DNA of 64,000 nt. It comes from Eonycteris spelaea (taxonomy: Eukaryota; Chordata; Mammalia; Chiroptera; Pteropodidae). The notes below the pieces were generated by a model, which saw only the letters and a program-made list of their open reading frames with translations, was not told the origin of the DNA and did not search any database. The position numbers and the translations under genes were made by a program. Position 1 is the first letter of the stretch. Each line of letters opens with the position of its first letter. Below, piece by piece: positions 35,421-47,189 of this stretch. The stretch lies in the NCBI GenBank assembly GCA_003508835.1, contig PUFA01000311.1, forward strand, positions 248,001-312,000. The letters run 5' to 3'.

Positions 35421-35869
35421 GTCGCACAGGCGGCAGTGGCGCAGGCAGCATGCAAACTCGGGGGCTCTGGGGCCTGAGACACAGCCAGACCTGGCAAGTC
35501 CCCGTGCCCCTCCCGACTGCCACCCCCACCCCGGAGAGCGTGCTTCCTGCTCGAGGCTGGGGGCTATCTGGGAGTCTGTGATTAATCCTTCCTGGGGGCC
35601 CACAGGGGGGGTGCACGAGGCACCGAGAGCCCAGACGTCTTCCTGATGCCCTGGGAGGCAGAGCACACAGCACGATGGTGCGAGCAGAGAGGGGTTTGGA
35701 AAGCGGGGGCCGGCCCGAAGTCAGGCTCCAACATGGCGTGACTTCAGCAGGCGCCGTGTGCCCCTGGAGGACCAGCTTCTGCAAGCTGTTTACAGGGCCG
35801 GACGCGGTGGGGTAGCCCAAGTGCTTGGCCAGTGCCTGGCGCACAGAGATGCTCAACAAACTGCAACTT

Positions 35870-36240
35870 AAAACATTTGTCTATTCATTGGACAAACTTT
35901 TACTGAGCTCTTACTGTGTGGCAGGTCCAGTTCCAGCCCAGAAGACATTGATAAGCCCCTTAGATGACGTCTCTGCCCTTGCAGAGCCCATGTTCTCGTG
36001 GGGGAGAGAGAAAGTAAGCATGCCAATCAACCAGACAAACTTAACACAAGATACATACTCTGAAGGAAATGGCACAAGATCCCCGGATAGGAGAGGGGCC
36101 GAGAGTGGAGAGTCCTCTTTAGCCAAGCTGGTCGGGGAAGTCTTCTTTGAGACACCTGAAGGAAGACAGGTGGCAACTACAGGGAGATGAAGGGGTGTGT
36201 GTGTCAGGCAGAGGGAACGGCAGGTGCAAAGGCCCTGAGG
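35870..36240 (-). repeat. L2 LINE 3' region (-)
   Basis: cttttactgagctcttactgtgtggcagg, agagcccatgttctcgtggggg, tcagggaagtcttctttgagac-like and cagagggaacggcaggtgcaaaggccctgagg follow antisense L2 in order. Confidence 0.85.
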
Positions 36241-36429
36241 CGGCCACTCCGCCATTGTGTGGAGAGGTGATGAGGAACATCTCATAAACGACAGCTACTA
36301 CCATTTCCCCTCGTTTGAACGAACTGGGTCAGTACAGAAGGTTTTCAAAGGTTCCACGGTTCTGAAGCCCAGAGCAGTGGGACAGATCAGCACAAACGCT
36401 CCACAGGACGTGGTTTGAGACCACTTCCC

Positions 36430-36865
36430 TCACCCTGTGAATATTTACTGAGCATCGCCCATGACCCAGGTGGTAGGCTGGGCACTGGGAGGCACCGCCG
36501 TGAGCTGGAACGTCTGTGGCCTTCCACGCCCGTGACCACCCTGTGCCCCAAGCTCCAAGCCCAGGCTCTGAAGACAGGAAGTGCTCGGCAAATACTTGTC
36601 GACAGAGACAACAAGAATAATAGTATTTGTTAAACTCTTACCCATCCTCTCTACACCATTAACAGACACATTAAGTCATGTAAACCCTCACAATAGCTCT
36701 TGCCTTAAGCACTGTTATTATCCCCATTTTACAAAAAGGTAAGGTGAAGATCAGAGTGATCGAGAAACTCGCCCAGGATCACACGGCTAATAAGTGGCAG
36801 AGCCAGGATTCAAACCCTGACCACCTGGCCCTATAGTCCGGTGCTCTTAACCACCCTCAGGGCGC
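36430..36865 (-). repeat. L2 tail (-) and full-length MIR (-)
   Basis: 36430-36620: tatttactgagcatcgcccatgacc. 36615-36865: taaaccctcacaatagctcttgcc, tatccccattttacaaaaaggtaagg, cacggctaataagtggcagagccaggattcaaacc, a well-preserved MIR. Confidence 0.85.
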
Positions 36866-37728
36866 CTGACCTTCCCGCTTTGCCTGGAGCTGTCCCGGTT
36901 TTAGTGCTGAAAGTCCCATGTCCTTGGAAAGCCTGCAATCTGAGCAAACCAGGACAGCAGGTCGCTCCAACCAGGACCCCCTTTCCAACAGGGCGCACTG
37001 TCACGAAACAAAATAAATTTTGATATGGCGAGGTAAGGACCACAATAAATGCATGTACACCTACAATCTGGCAAAGAGAAGGAGCAAAATACTCTGTGTG
37101 GACAGAAAAGGAACTTTCGCGTAAGACTCCAGAGGAAAGGGCATCTGAGACGGGGTTTGAAGGATGAAGAGAAGCTTTCCTGTTGGATCAGACAGGGGAT
37201 GCTCTACGGGAAGAGGGGGAAACTCAGTGAAATGAAGTCAAGGGGCAATCCTAAACTAGTAGAGATTATTAAAGTAAAAGTTAAGGAAGGAAAAGGCGAG
37301 AGCGAAGAGTGGGAGATAACCATCAAGGAGAGCTGAAGCTGAGATTTCTCCCAAAGTCAATATGGGCCTGAAAAGAATTTAAAGATGGAGAGGGACGTAG
37401 CCAGATATGCATGTTAGACGGACCGCTTGGGAGAGCTCTGTGGGGGAAGAGCTGGAGGGCTATGCAGCTCCTTCACGTAGAGGCAAGTGGTGATGGACAG
37501 TGGCTCTGAGATAGAGGAGCACTTAAGTGACGCCTCCATCGCTCCATGGATAGGAATCAGAACCTTTAGCTATAGCCCAAAGGTAAAGCAAACATTTAGA
37601 AACAAGGGCTCTGGGATCGCGGGGAGTGGCTACTCTGGCTGATGTCCAGCTCGCTCCAGCCAGCTGCCCTCCTCTAGACTTGCAGAGTGGCATCGTCCAC
37701 CTAAACCAGCTGTTCCCAGCCTCCTTCA
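36866..37728. other. Intergenic stretch, possible diverged antisense L2
   Basis: 37100-37500 contains phrases such as gggtttgaaggatgaagagaag and agagctggagggctatgcag that are compatible with internal antisense L2, but too diverged to assert. Confidence 0.35.
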
Positions 37729-37729
37729 T

Positions 37730-38210
37730 CCACTCAGTCCCTCATGCACTCACTCGGCGAGCAGCACCTGCTCTTCGCCAGGCACAATGCTAGGCGTGGA
37801 CATACATGACCCGTAACAAACGGAATCGACATGGCTCTGCCCTCTCATCACTCTCAGTCTAGTGGGGACACAGGCACTAATCTCTAAATACAATTAGCTA
37901 AAGAATTCTAAATCGTCAGACACTACGAAGGAAACCAACAGGGCACCAAGGGAGAGAAGAGTTCCCGTTTAAACTAGGGACTCAGGGGACCCCTCCCTGA
38001 CCTGAGCGATGGCCAGCAGTGAGCTGGCTAACAGCTAGGCGGGTGAGCATTCCAGGTGGAGGGAGCTGTATGTGCAAAGGTTCTGAGGTGCAGAGACGCC
38101 CAGCATACACCAGGGATGCGGGTGAGGCGGTGATTACAGTGAGTGGTCCAAGCAAGAGAAGATGTGAGCCTGGACCAGGCTGGTGAGTGTGGACGCAGAC
38201 GAGTGGATGC
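37730..38210 (-). repeat. L2 LINE 3' region (-), long copy
   Basis: tcatgcactcactcggcgagcagcacctgctcttcgccaggcacaatgctagg, then ctcagtctagtggggacacagg and gagcattccaggtggagggagctgtatgtgcaaaggttctgagg. Confidence 0.88.
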
Positions 38211-38479
38211 AGCGCAGAATTATTCAGGGAAAGGTGTAATTCACCTATTTTTAAAGGTCACTTTGAAACAAAGAACTTCATAAGTGGCACTGCCATCCAC
38301 CCAGTGTCTTAATGCAGGAAACTAAGAGTTTTTCTCGAGAGGTGACTCTCTGCTCCCTGGGAATTAATCATTGCTCACGGTCCCATGTGCCCCTGGTTTT
38401 CTGATGGAAAATCCAACCATTCCAACAACACTATCTTCCTTCCCTCCGAGAATGGGTTGAAACTCCAAAACCTCCATTG

Positions 38480-38760
38480 AAAATAGATGTGAGTTGAGAT
38501 GAAGTTATGCTGGATTAGGGTGGGCCCCAAATCCAGTCACTGGTGTCCTAAGAAGACACACAGACATGGAGAGAGTGCCCTGTGACTCCAGGGCAGAGAT
38601 GCATTTACAAGCCAAGGAATGCCAAGGATTGCAGGCAACCACCAGCAACCAGAAAGATTTCCCCTTCATCCACACCAGCCCCCGCGCTCATGGAGGACAA
38701 GGAGGGACCAAAGGTAGAAACAGCACTCCAGAGTGGTAAGTTTAATCAGCAAGGGGAGCT
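38480..38760 (+). mobile_element. MLT1-type LTR fragment (+)
   Basis: tgctggattagggtgggccccaaatcc, cactggtgtcctaagaagacac, then caagccaaggaatgccaaggattgcaggcaaccaccag. Solo remnant with no retroviral genes. Confidence 0.8.
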
Positions 38761-39144
38761 ACAAACGAGGCTTGTCCTGAGCAGCCCCAAGATAAAGGGA
38801 TCCCCGCATTCACCTGCCAGGACCGTACCAAGATCTCATCACACGTACCATCCAGATGGGCTCAGCAGCACCTTGCTGGCTCCTGGCTGTGTCCTCAAAA
38901 AATGGCTCTGACTGAGAGAGTGGTGGGCAGAGCGTACATTCCAAGGATGGGGAGCGGGGAGGACCCTCTCACTGCCCGGGTCCAGCTCACGAGTCAACCC
39001 TCAGGCACATACTCTCAATGATACCCCCAACACCCCCAGAGCTCAGGAGGGACGTCCCTTTGCCATGTCTTAAATAGAAAGAAACCGAGACAGCCCCAAG
39101 CTCTCTAGTTAAGCCTCACAGTATAGGGTATACCACATGAGCTG

Positions 39145-39260
39145 CTGCGTATAAGTCAGAGGCCAGCGAACGACAGCCACATTGAGCTGGCTGCCTATTT
39201 TTGTAAATGAAGCTTCATTGGCACACAGCCGGGGGAGATGTCATTTAAGGGCACAGACTT
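39145..39260 (-). mobile_element. MER20-like hAT fragment
   Basis: gtcagaggccagcgaacgacagcc ... ctatttttgtaaatgaagcttcattggcacacagcc matches one half of a MER20-type element. Confidence 0.6.
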
Positions 39261-39384
39261 GCATCTAGGAAATAAATAAGTCCTAGGCATCTAAGCACAG
39301 CACATTGAGGACAGCCAGCAACACCGCATTATACATTTCAAAGCTACTAAGAGACTAGATCTTAATTGTTCTCACCACACAAAG

Positions 39385-39520
39385 GAAATGACAAGTATGT
39401 GACATGATAGAGATGTTAGCTAACATTAGTGATAATCATACTGCAGTATGTGAATGTATCGCATCAACTAAACTTATACCATATTATACGCCAATTATAC
39501 GTCAATAAAAATAAACATGT
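39385..39520 (+). mobile_element. L1 3' terminus (old L1M type)
   Basis: gatgttagctaacattagtg, aatcatactgcagtatg, catcaactaaacttatacc, gccaattatacgtcaataaaaa is a characteristic L1 3'UTR end. Confidence 0.85.
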
Positions 39521-39535
39521 AAGTAAACAGAAAAG

Positions 39536-39623
39536 TCCTTTTTCCTCTCTCCCCTCAGAGATAACCACTGTTCAGTTTCTCATATGGCCTTCAACTCATT
39601 TTCTATGAATAAATACCCTTTAA

Positions 39624-39671
<48 letters not shown>

Positions 39672-39890
39672 CTATACCTGCTGACATAAACTTGCATTTT
39701 TCACAGAATATGTCCTGGGCATTCTTCTGTGTCAGCACATATAGGGTGACCTCATTGTTTTTAATCACTGCAAACTATTCCATAGTAAAGAATTACCATA
39801 ATTTATTGCTCGGCTTTCAGTGGTTCTCAATATTTTACTCTCCAAATGAATGTTGCAAGGAACATTATAGATAAATTTTGATATGTCAAA
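39536..39890 (+). mobile_element. Ancient L1/HAL1-like fragment
   Basis: agataaccactgttcagtttc, ttgcatttttcacagaatatgtcctgggcattcttctgtgtcagcacatatagg, ccatagtaaagaattaccataatttattgc belong to an old LINE tail, interrupted by the CA repeat at 39626. Confidence 0.7.
39626..39668. repeat. (CA)n microsatellite inside an old LINE fragment
   Basis: About 21 CA units that interrupt an ancient L1/HAL1-like sequence at the place where that family often carries a TA/CA-rich segment. Confidence 0.95.
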
Positions 39891-39934
39891 AAGTTTTCTT
39901 CATGACCTTCATTCACCAGCATGTAGACAAAAGG

Positions 39935-40700
39935 TAATTTAACCAAGACCTGATAGAAGCCAGGCGCTGTGTTAGGTGCTGGGTCCAGCGGTGCATGAAC
40001 CACCAGCTCTGCCCTCAGAGTTCGCACTGCCATCCAGCGCTGGCATTCGTGAATTTAATGAGCATCTGCTGTGAGCCATTTGCAGTGCGATGGCATTCAC
40101 AGGCATTAGCTCACTTACTCTTTATGACAAAAGCCCCCTATGAGGCAGGGAGTAGTATAGTCCCACTTCACAGATGAGACAGAAGCTCAGAGAGGTCGAG
40201 TGGCTCACCCGAGGCCACACAGCTAGCAGTAGATGCAGCTGGACTTCAAGCAAGGCTCTTAAGCACTCGGCCTAGACTCAGGCCACAGGATTAAAATCAG
40301 TGTGAGTGGGAGCTCAGAGGAGGGAAGGAAGGATCCAGTTAGAGAGCTCAGGGACGGCTCCATGAAGAGGTGACAGTTGAGGGCACTGAGAAGAACGAGC
40401 TAGTTGACAGGGAGGAAAAGGCGATTCCAAGCCAAGAAAACAGCACACACAAAGCCCCGGGGCTGTGAAGACATGGAACTTCCGGAACTCACGTCTGTAA
40501 CTCAGCGGGAAGGTGGTGCAAGTCGCGGAGGCGGCCGGAGCCGGACCACAGGCTGCTCCTCGGCCCAGCTGAGCACCCGGGACTCTACCCTAGAGCCTGA
40601 GCAGCCACTGGGGGACAGGAAGCAGCAAAGTCAAGATCAGACCCGCGCTTTTAAAAGAACTTGCTGGCGTAGCATGGAAGACGGCCTGGCCTGGGGCAAC
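39935..40700 (-). repeat. L2 (-) interrupted by a MIR (-)
   Basis: 39935-40035: aagccaggcgctgtgttaggtgctggg. 40050-40270: full antisense MIR (tgagcatctgctgtgagcc, cttcacagatgagacagaagctcagagagg, cacacagctagcag). 40290-40700 resumes L2-like sequence (gctccatgaagaggtgacagttgagg ... cagcacacacaaagccccgggg). The layout suggests MIR insertion into L2. Confidence 0.6.
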
Positions 40701-41400
40701 ATGGGGACAAGGCTGCTGTGGTGAGTGAGCCACGCCTGCAGAGTCTGTCTTCTCGGGCCAGCTCATGCCCCGTAATGAAGACAGCGGGGCGGCATCAGGG
40801 CAGGACGTGCCAAGTCGGTGAGCGCGGGAGCGCAGGGGCTCCTGAAAGGCCAGGGGCGGGCTCGGCCCCTGCCTTCCGCAGGATGTGCGGGCTGATGAGA
40901 CCACCCGGTAGCGGACCTGACCGAGCCCTGGACCATTTCACGCCAGCCACTGAGAGATGTCCTTGGGGCGCCCTGTCCTGGGGAGAGGAGGACATTTGGA
41001 GCAGTGGCCCATCTACTTCCACCGCCCCCTCGGCGGACACCAAGAGCCTGTGGGCATGAAGCGCTGAGCCCACGGCCACAGCACTGAGTCATCGTCCCAG
41101 CTGGTTCCCGCTATTTTCCCTGAGAGGCGGAGGAGCTGGCAGAAGTGTGTCCAGGCAGGAGACCAGGGCCAGCCTGCCGGGGGCTGCCAGGCGTGGCCGG
41201 CAGGACGGACGCTGGCGGCCACCCCGCTGACCTCGTGGGGAGGCAGGAGCTGCGGGGAGGGCCTGCTCACTTCCGCGAGGCAGAGCAGCCAACGGGTCAG
41301 GGTCAGAGACAAAACACCGAGGACAGTGTCCGGGCAGGACACAGAGCACGAGTGCCATCAGGGACTGAAGCTGGCAAGTTCAACAGCTAACTAACTATTC
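40701..41400. other. GC-rich intergenic stretch, nothing assigned
   Basis: Frames open on both strands by composition; no homology recognised. Confidence 0.45.
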
Positions 41401-41489
41401 ACTGGCCTGGACTCCGGTCCAGGGGCCGTGCTCAACACTTTACATCGTCATTATGACCACAAAACACTTTATAGCTATTATTTCACTGA

Positions 41490-41640
41490 ATAATAGCTAT
41501 CTGGGGTCGGCCAGATCCAGTTCGTGGCTTGTCTTTGTATGGCCCGTGAACTAAAAATAGTTTTCACATTTTTAAAGGGTTTTAGGGGAAAAAATATGTG
41601 ATAGAAACCACCTGTGGCCCAATAAATACTTGTCAAGTGT
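41490..41640. mobile_element. Probable hAT-Charlie relic
   Basis: cttgtctttgtatggcccgtgaactaaaaatagttttcacatttttaaagggtttt resembles the body of MER20/MER58-class elements. Family not certain. Confidence 0.5.
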
Positions 41641-41684
41641 ACAAATGAATGAATGCATGCGTGAATGAATGAGTGGATTTCGAT

Positions 41685-42015
41685 CATCATGCAATGAAAC
41701 AGATACTATCATTAGCCCCATTTTACCGATGACTAAACTGAGGCTCACAGTGGTAAGATGATTTGCCCAGGTCATAAAATTAAGGCTGTGATTCAAACTC
41801 AGGCAGTTCGTAATTCAAGGCCTGGCTTTTTAACTGTAGCAAATGGGCCCAGGATTCCAAACCTACAAGCTGGGACTGCATCTTATAGTGCTAGGGCTCT
41901 CAAAGCTCCCTGTGCAGAAGGATCACCGGAGACACTGATGAAAATTCATGTTTCCAGCCCTTACACCCTTGGGACTCTGAGTCCATGCATCAGAGCAGGT
42001 CCCAAGAGTTTGTGC
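41685..42015. repeat. MIR (-) then MER5-type element (+)
   Basis: 41685-41850: attagccccattttaccgatgactaaactgaggctcacag (antisense MIR). 41895-42015: gggctctcaaagctccctgtgcagaaggatcaccgg ... gagtccatgcatcagagcagg (MER5). Confidence 0.7.
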
Positions 42016-42178
42016 AGAGAAAGAGAAGAGGACATGAGGTGATGATGAGGGACAAAGAAAGTCGTGGAGAAGAACAGGAGGGAATATAAATTTCTGGTGT
42101 GTGGTGCGTAACGTAAACTCTCTTTCTCGTCCCTCTATGACTCCTTCAGTAAACGATTCATGTTTCACAAGTGCCGTC

Positions 42179-42224
42179 AGAGAGAGAGAGAGAGAGAGAC
42201 GCAGCCAGAGAGAGAGAGAGAGAA
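42179..42224. repeat. (GA)n microsatellite with interruption
   Basis: Two GA runs separated by cgcagcc. Length variation is likely. Confidence 0.95.
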
Positions 42225-44280
42225 CAGGCCCAAAATGGAGTCGCTTGTGCTAAGCCCTGTGTCAGCAAACCAGGACTTGGTACCTAACCCAAATGCAGTT
42301 TCCATCCATCCCAGGAATGTCACTTCTAACCTGTCAGTCTGGAACTTCCCGATCGACACCAGTGAGGCCATCTGCCTGACAGACCCCTTTGCCTTTCCCC
42401 ACTAAGGAAAGGTGACCTTGCCCAAATAATCCATTCTTTTAATTTTCTTTTCCCACCCCCTTTCTGCCTTTAAAAGCCTTCCAGTTTATAGAAGGGATGC
42501 TGCCCGAGTTATGAGTCATTGAATAAAGCCAATTAGGTCCTCAAATTTACTCAGGTGAATTTCATTTTTTAACAGATCCTACTGTGGTAGGCTCTCAGGA
42601 ATGGGACGCAGGGTGGCGTATGCCCCCCTCACGGGAGACCTGCTGCGTCTGGGTTACACACATAACCACTGATGGGAAGAGTTCGGTTAACGGTTTGGAA
42701 ACAAGTGGATCGGGAACTGGGGGGAGAACCACCTCCTGGAAGCCCTGAACTGGGGCACAGAGCTTTGCCTTACTGAGCCACACCCCACTCCAGCCTCGAC
42801 TGTACCCACTCGTCATGGCAGCAGCATGTAGGGAGAGGGGAGGATATCACCACAGACATTGTTTAAAGTTTCTAGCCGATGCTCGGTGATAATAAAAAGC
42901 ATGCCTACTCTTAGTGAGTTTCAATATTGATTTGAATTCTGTGCAGACAATGACATCCTCCCCCCCACCCCCTCCCGTCTTTCATTTCCTGCTGGGCAGA
43001 TAGCTCCTGTCACCCTACCCCTTGACCAGTTATCACCCCGCCCCCTGACCCTATCCTCTTTTCTACTCAGGCCAAGGGGTGGCCTTTACTGCTAATCTCT
43101 AGCTTCTGTCTTGCATAAAGAGAGATGCTAATTGAAGGTAAGAGTGGAATTAGAAACTAGAGGAATTTGGGAGGCTGCAAGGTAGGGGAGGAAGAGGAGA
43201 GACAGAAGGGGGAAATGGAGCAAAAGAGAGAACACGGATGGGGAGAGACAAGCCCCCACTGGGAAGAAAACGTGGTGGGCCCAGCCACAGACATTTAATG
43301 GGGTACCTGGTCAGGTTTCTGCCTGTGCAGCATGAGCCGCCTCCTCCACATCTAAGAATCGTCAGAAAAAAAAATGGCCCCACGGGTACTGCACTGAGGG
43401 GCTGAGTCTCTTTGTGGGACGGCAGACAGCAGAGTCCCCTCCGGATGCCCCGGCACGCCTGGGTCCACTGCCTGACAGAGCTGGGTGAAGATTCATGAGA
43501 CTCGGTGTCAGCTGGCCGGCCTGGAGCAAGCCTTTATAAGTAAAAGGAAAGAAAAGGAAAAGAGGAAGGCAGAAATAGGAAAACAGACAGACAGAGAGAC
43601 AGCAGTGCAGGGGTAGAAAAGTGCCAGGAAAGCGATCCGTGTGGGAATACAGAGCAAAAGAAAACTCCCGAATGACCTCGACCCTGGACACTCCTCCAGA
43701 GCAGGAAGCTGCTTGTCTTGCGCTCCCCTGAACGTCACCCCAAGTCCCAGCACAAGGCCTGACTCAGAGCGGACACTTTGAAAATGCATCACTGCCCATT
43801 CACAAGAACACAGATAAACAAAGGGAGATAAACTAAGCACTAGAAATGCTGCCTACCCGGGTCGAAGGGGGTGGAATAAAGGAGAATCGGTCATGAAACA
43901 AAAGGGGGCTTTGTCCAGATGAGTGATGACAATCTGCTGAGCAAGAGGGAGGCTGGACGACTCAACCCCTGGCCCCTGGGATCTGGAAAAAACCCAGAGA
44001 GAGAGAAAGGAAATGGGGAGAGGGCCGTCGGCTGGTGAACGAAGGACAAATTCCACCGAGAGTAACGGTGGGCTACAGGGAGGACGAGGTTGAGAAAGTT
44101 TCCTGAATTCTTAAAGTGAGATTAAGAGCCTGCTGAGGAGAAAGACAGGCTGGCCCCACTGGCCACCTCAGGGGAAGACAACTGATGTCAAGGGCCAGAA
44201 TGGCAGGGAGGCTTACCGCTGAAAACCTTTCATGCCTTCCGAATTTTGAACCACAGTGGAAATGTTGCATATTCAAATAT
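42225..44280. other. Intergenic stretch, low-complexity purine tracts only
   Basis: No transposon signature recognised apart from weak L2-like text near 43690-43840. No gene seen. Confidence 0.45.
43160..43260. repeat. Purine-rich low-complexity tract
   Basis: Gaggaag/gagaga-rich sequence on the + strand without a fixed unit. A second such tract lies at about 43540-43606. Confidence 0.7.
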
Positions 44281-44467
44281 AAATATGTACAATTTTTTTT
44301 TTAAAGTTGGCTAGGTTAATAATTGTCATGGAAGAGGAACTCCAAGCATACATACATGTCCCCTTTGCAAACACCTGGGAAATTCTATTTTCTTCCTTGT
44401 GAAGAACCAGAAGGCCAGTGTTTGCTTCTTCCCAGCCCCGGAGTCATTACTTAAGGGCTCCAGCTGA

Positions 44468-44622
44468 CCACGTCACAGCCCTAGGGGCTGGGTACCACCG
44501 ACTGCAGACCGACTGCAGTGAGAAGGGGTGTTCACGTCACAACCTCACGTGGTGACGCTCTCCTCTTCCCATAGCCTAGCCTTCTCCAGGGTATAAAAGT
44601 TTTACCACTCAAAATCCAAACC
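44468..44622 (+). promoter_or_regulatory. CRE/E-box/TATA cluster, candidate cryptic promoter
   Basis: CACGTCA at 44469-44475, CACGTCA at 44533-44539, CACGTG at 44546-44551, TGACG at 44553-44557, and TATAAAAG at 44592-44599, all within 130 bases on non-repeat sequence. Just before the second CRE-like site is an 11-bp tandem pair, accgactgcag (44497-44518). A transcription start near 44622 would be expected. No known gene starts here; it could be a promoter of a noncoding RNA, an enhancer, or coincidence. Confidence 0.35.
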
Positions 44623-45425
44623 AGCCTCGACCAAAAGCCTGTTTTCTTCCATCCAAGAGGGAGTTCAAGAATGTTGTTTGCTCACCGGTTTTCCAAAGTG
44701 CAGAGGAAGCAAGCGAGGCCCCCTCCCGATGAGCTCACCTTCCCTCCGGCCCAGCGCTTGAGCTCCCTGCCCCGAGCTAACCATCCCTCACCACAAGTGA
44801 ATTGACTCTGCCCACAACAGCGAACGATGGTTTGTTTGCCCGCTCCGAGAATTCAATTTGAGGAGTGCATTCAGGCAAAGGGAGCCTGCAGCATCCTGAC
44901 CACTCAGGATGTGAGGTTATTATTAGGGGGTCAGACGACAGCTGCTTCTCTGGAGGCAAATGGGCAGACAGCGCATCGTCCTCCGGCCCTGCCTGTCTCC
45001 AGCTCCAAAGCCTCACTAACGGGGTCCAGCCTGATCCCTGATGTGCTCCTCTTCCTCACAGATAGATATCTGTCTCGGACCCAAGTGTCACCATGTTTGC
45101 AACTCCATCATGAGAGCCATTGCTCACTGGCAGCTGTCAGCCACAAGGTAAAGCCTGAACCAAAGCCGCACAGGGCTGTCATTCGGCGCTCCTGGCCAGT
45201 GTTCCCACACTGCTCGGGTCTCGGGTCCGCGTTCTCTCGTCCTGGCCTTGGCACATGCTGGTCCCTCTGCTAAAGATATCCTTCCATGAGAGAAGACGGG
45301 TTAAATACACTATGCTATGCTCTTACGACGGCAGACTGTGAAGCCATCGAACATGCTGGGAGAGAAGAGTATTAGATACCATGGGAAAATGGTGCAACAT
45401 TGAGAAAACCCAGTTACAAATCCTA
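44623..45425. other. Intergenic stretch downstream of the TATA cluster
   Basis: A 148-codon frame (44827-45273, +) is open but resembles no protein and has no clear Kozak context. No repeat recognised. Confidence 0.4.
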
Positions 45426-45429
45426 CTGG

Positions 45430-45680
45430 CAGCTAAAATTTATTGAGGATTTCATGTACTCTGTGCTAGTATTCTAGGCGCTTCACATGTACTAACTCAC
45501 TGAATCCTCAAAAGTCTTGGAAAGAAGGTACTGTGATTATCCACCACATTACAGAGGAGGAAACTGAGGCTCAGAGAGGTCGTATAACATGTTTGAGATT
45601 ACAAGCCCAGGCAGAAGTGGAGCTGGGATTTGAACCTAGGCCACTTATGTCTGCAGCCTTAACCCACACATCGTGCTGTA
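45430..45680 (-). repeat. MIR SINE (-), near full length
   Basis: tattctaggcgcttcacatgtactaactcactgaatcctc, attacagaggaggaaactgaggctcagagagg, ggagctgggatttgaacctaggcc. Confidence 0.93.
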
Positions 45681-46699
45681 TGAAGCAGAACGTGTTTGTG
45701 CAGCGTGACCCTGGTTTTGTAAAAACAAAACCAAAACGTGTTATGTGTAGAAAGAGCGTTCGAAAGACTCGCCTAGAGAGGTGCCAAAACGTTCGCAGTG
45801 GTCATCTCCCAAGAAGGACACTGATGACGTCAGGTCCTCAGTGGCCTGTGAGCTTCAGTTTGGCACAAAGGGCCCTTGGGACCAATACCTACGGAAGGGA
45901 GTGACAGGAGGCAGAAGTGGGCAGAGGGACAGCCTGAGCCTGATGCAGGAGCCCTAGATCTAGGCCAGTCCTTAAAGTGTCCCAGGTTGAACTGCGGTAG
46001 CCAGACCTTTATGCCTCCCACGTCCACCGGTCATTGGACGCGTGCCACCCTTTAAGTGTGTGACATTAGATGAGGCGGCTTTCTGCAACCAGGTCAATCC
46101 CCGAATGGGCTGACGGCTGGCTGAAGGTTTACCACCGGGAAGCACACCAGCATCTGGGCAACAAGTGCTTCCTCCAAGGGCCATCTCAGGGGTGAAGCAC
46201 GTGCCCCCACTAGCGGTTTTAACTCTCTTCCTTTTGTTTATCTGTATATTCTATCATTAATGCCTGTCACTTGTGCAGCAAGGGGGAAGCAAACTGTGTT
46301 CAACTGTAGTAACAAAGAGTCATAGAACAGTGGTTTGATCAGTTAGGGGGTATTTTCTCCCACGTAAAATAAGTTCACATAAACAGTGTCCTTTCATTGC
46401 TATCTTCAGCACGTGGCTTCCACAGTCATTATTACCTCACGTCTCCACAATGGCTGCTGCAGTTCCAGCAATCACACCTGCATTCCAGGCAGAGGAAAAG
46501 AGGAAGGGAGAAGAGAGAAAGAAGAAGCCTCCCATTGAAGACAGTCCATTTAAAGATTCTTCCCAGAAATTCCTCCCAATGGTATCTGGCCACCCTTATT
46601 TGAGAAGACTGGAAAATGTGTTCTTGTATATTGCCCTGATAATTGGTTCTGATAGTAAAGAGGGCGGGTGGATAATGGATATTGGATAGGCAACTGGAA

Positions 46700-46970
46700 G
46701 CCTCTGTCACAGTGACTGGTTTAGTGTGGGTTCCCCTGAAAGCGGATCCTGACACAAAGGTTTTTGGACCCCAGGAAGCACCAGAAGGGGAGTGGGAAGG
46801 GGAAAGGGAAGATAAGACAGCAGTAAAGGGTGAATTATTATGTCAATTACTACTTGGGCAACTGGGGCTTATTCCCAGTGAGAGAATTCTGAAAACCCAT
46901 GGAAAACACTTGCCCGAATTGTCCCCCAAGGCACAGGGGTGCGGAAATACTTATGTACAGAGTCCTATCA
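46700..46970. repeat. Ancient dispersed repeat, family unassigned
   Basis: gtgggttcccctgaaagcggatcctgacacaaaggttt and gaagcaccagaaggggagtggg recall a common old LTR/LINE-associated repeat, but I cannot assign it. Confidence 0.35.
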
Positions 46971-47162
46971 GTTGAGTGGAAGGTACTGGGGTCAGGCACT
47001 AATTCACTAGCACTTCAAACTGACACCATGGTGATAAACTGGGCCCCACTTTTTAAAAAAGTGTTGGTGGCTGCAAGTCAGGCCATTGTACCCTAACATG
47101 GTAAAGTCAAGGAGATCATGGTGAAATGTGCTGCAAATAACGTATTACTAAGTAACTGTACT

Positions 47163-47188
47163 TGCACACGCGCGCGTGCACACGCACT
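47163..47188. repeat. Alternating CA/CG tract, near-palindrome
   Basis: Tgcacacgcgcgcgtgca is nearly self-complementary and is followed by cacgcac. It is pure alternating purine/pyrimidine with CpG steps, the classic Z-DNA-prone composition. Confidence 0.8.
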
Positions 47189-47189
47189 C

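Noticed and set aside
35795..35840. Alu-like phrase ggccggacgcggtggggtag
   Set aside because: No Alu body follows; resemblance ends after about 17 bases.
35101..35859. 252-codon minus-strand open frame
   Set aside because: Overlaps the CpG-rich patch and part of a MIR; no domain recognised.
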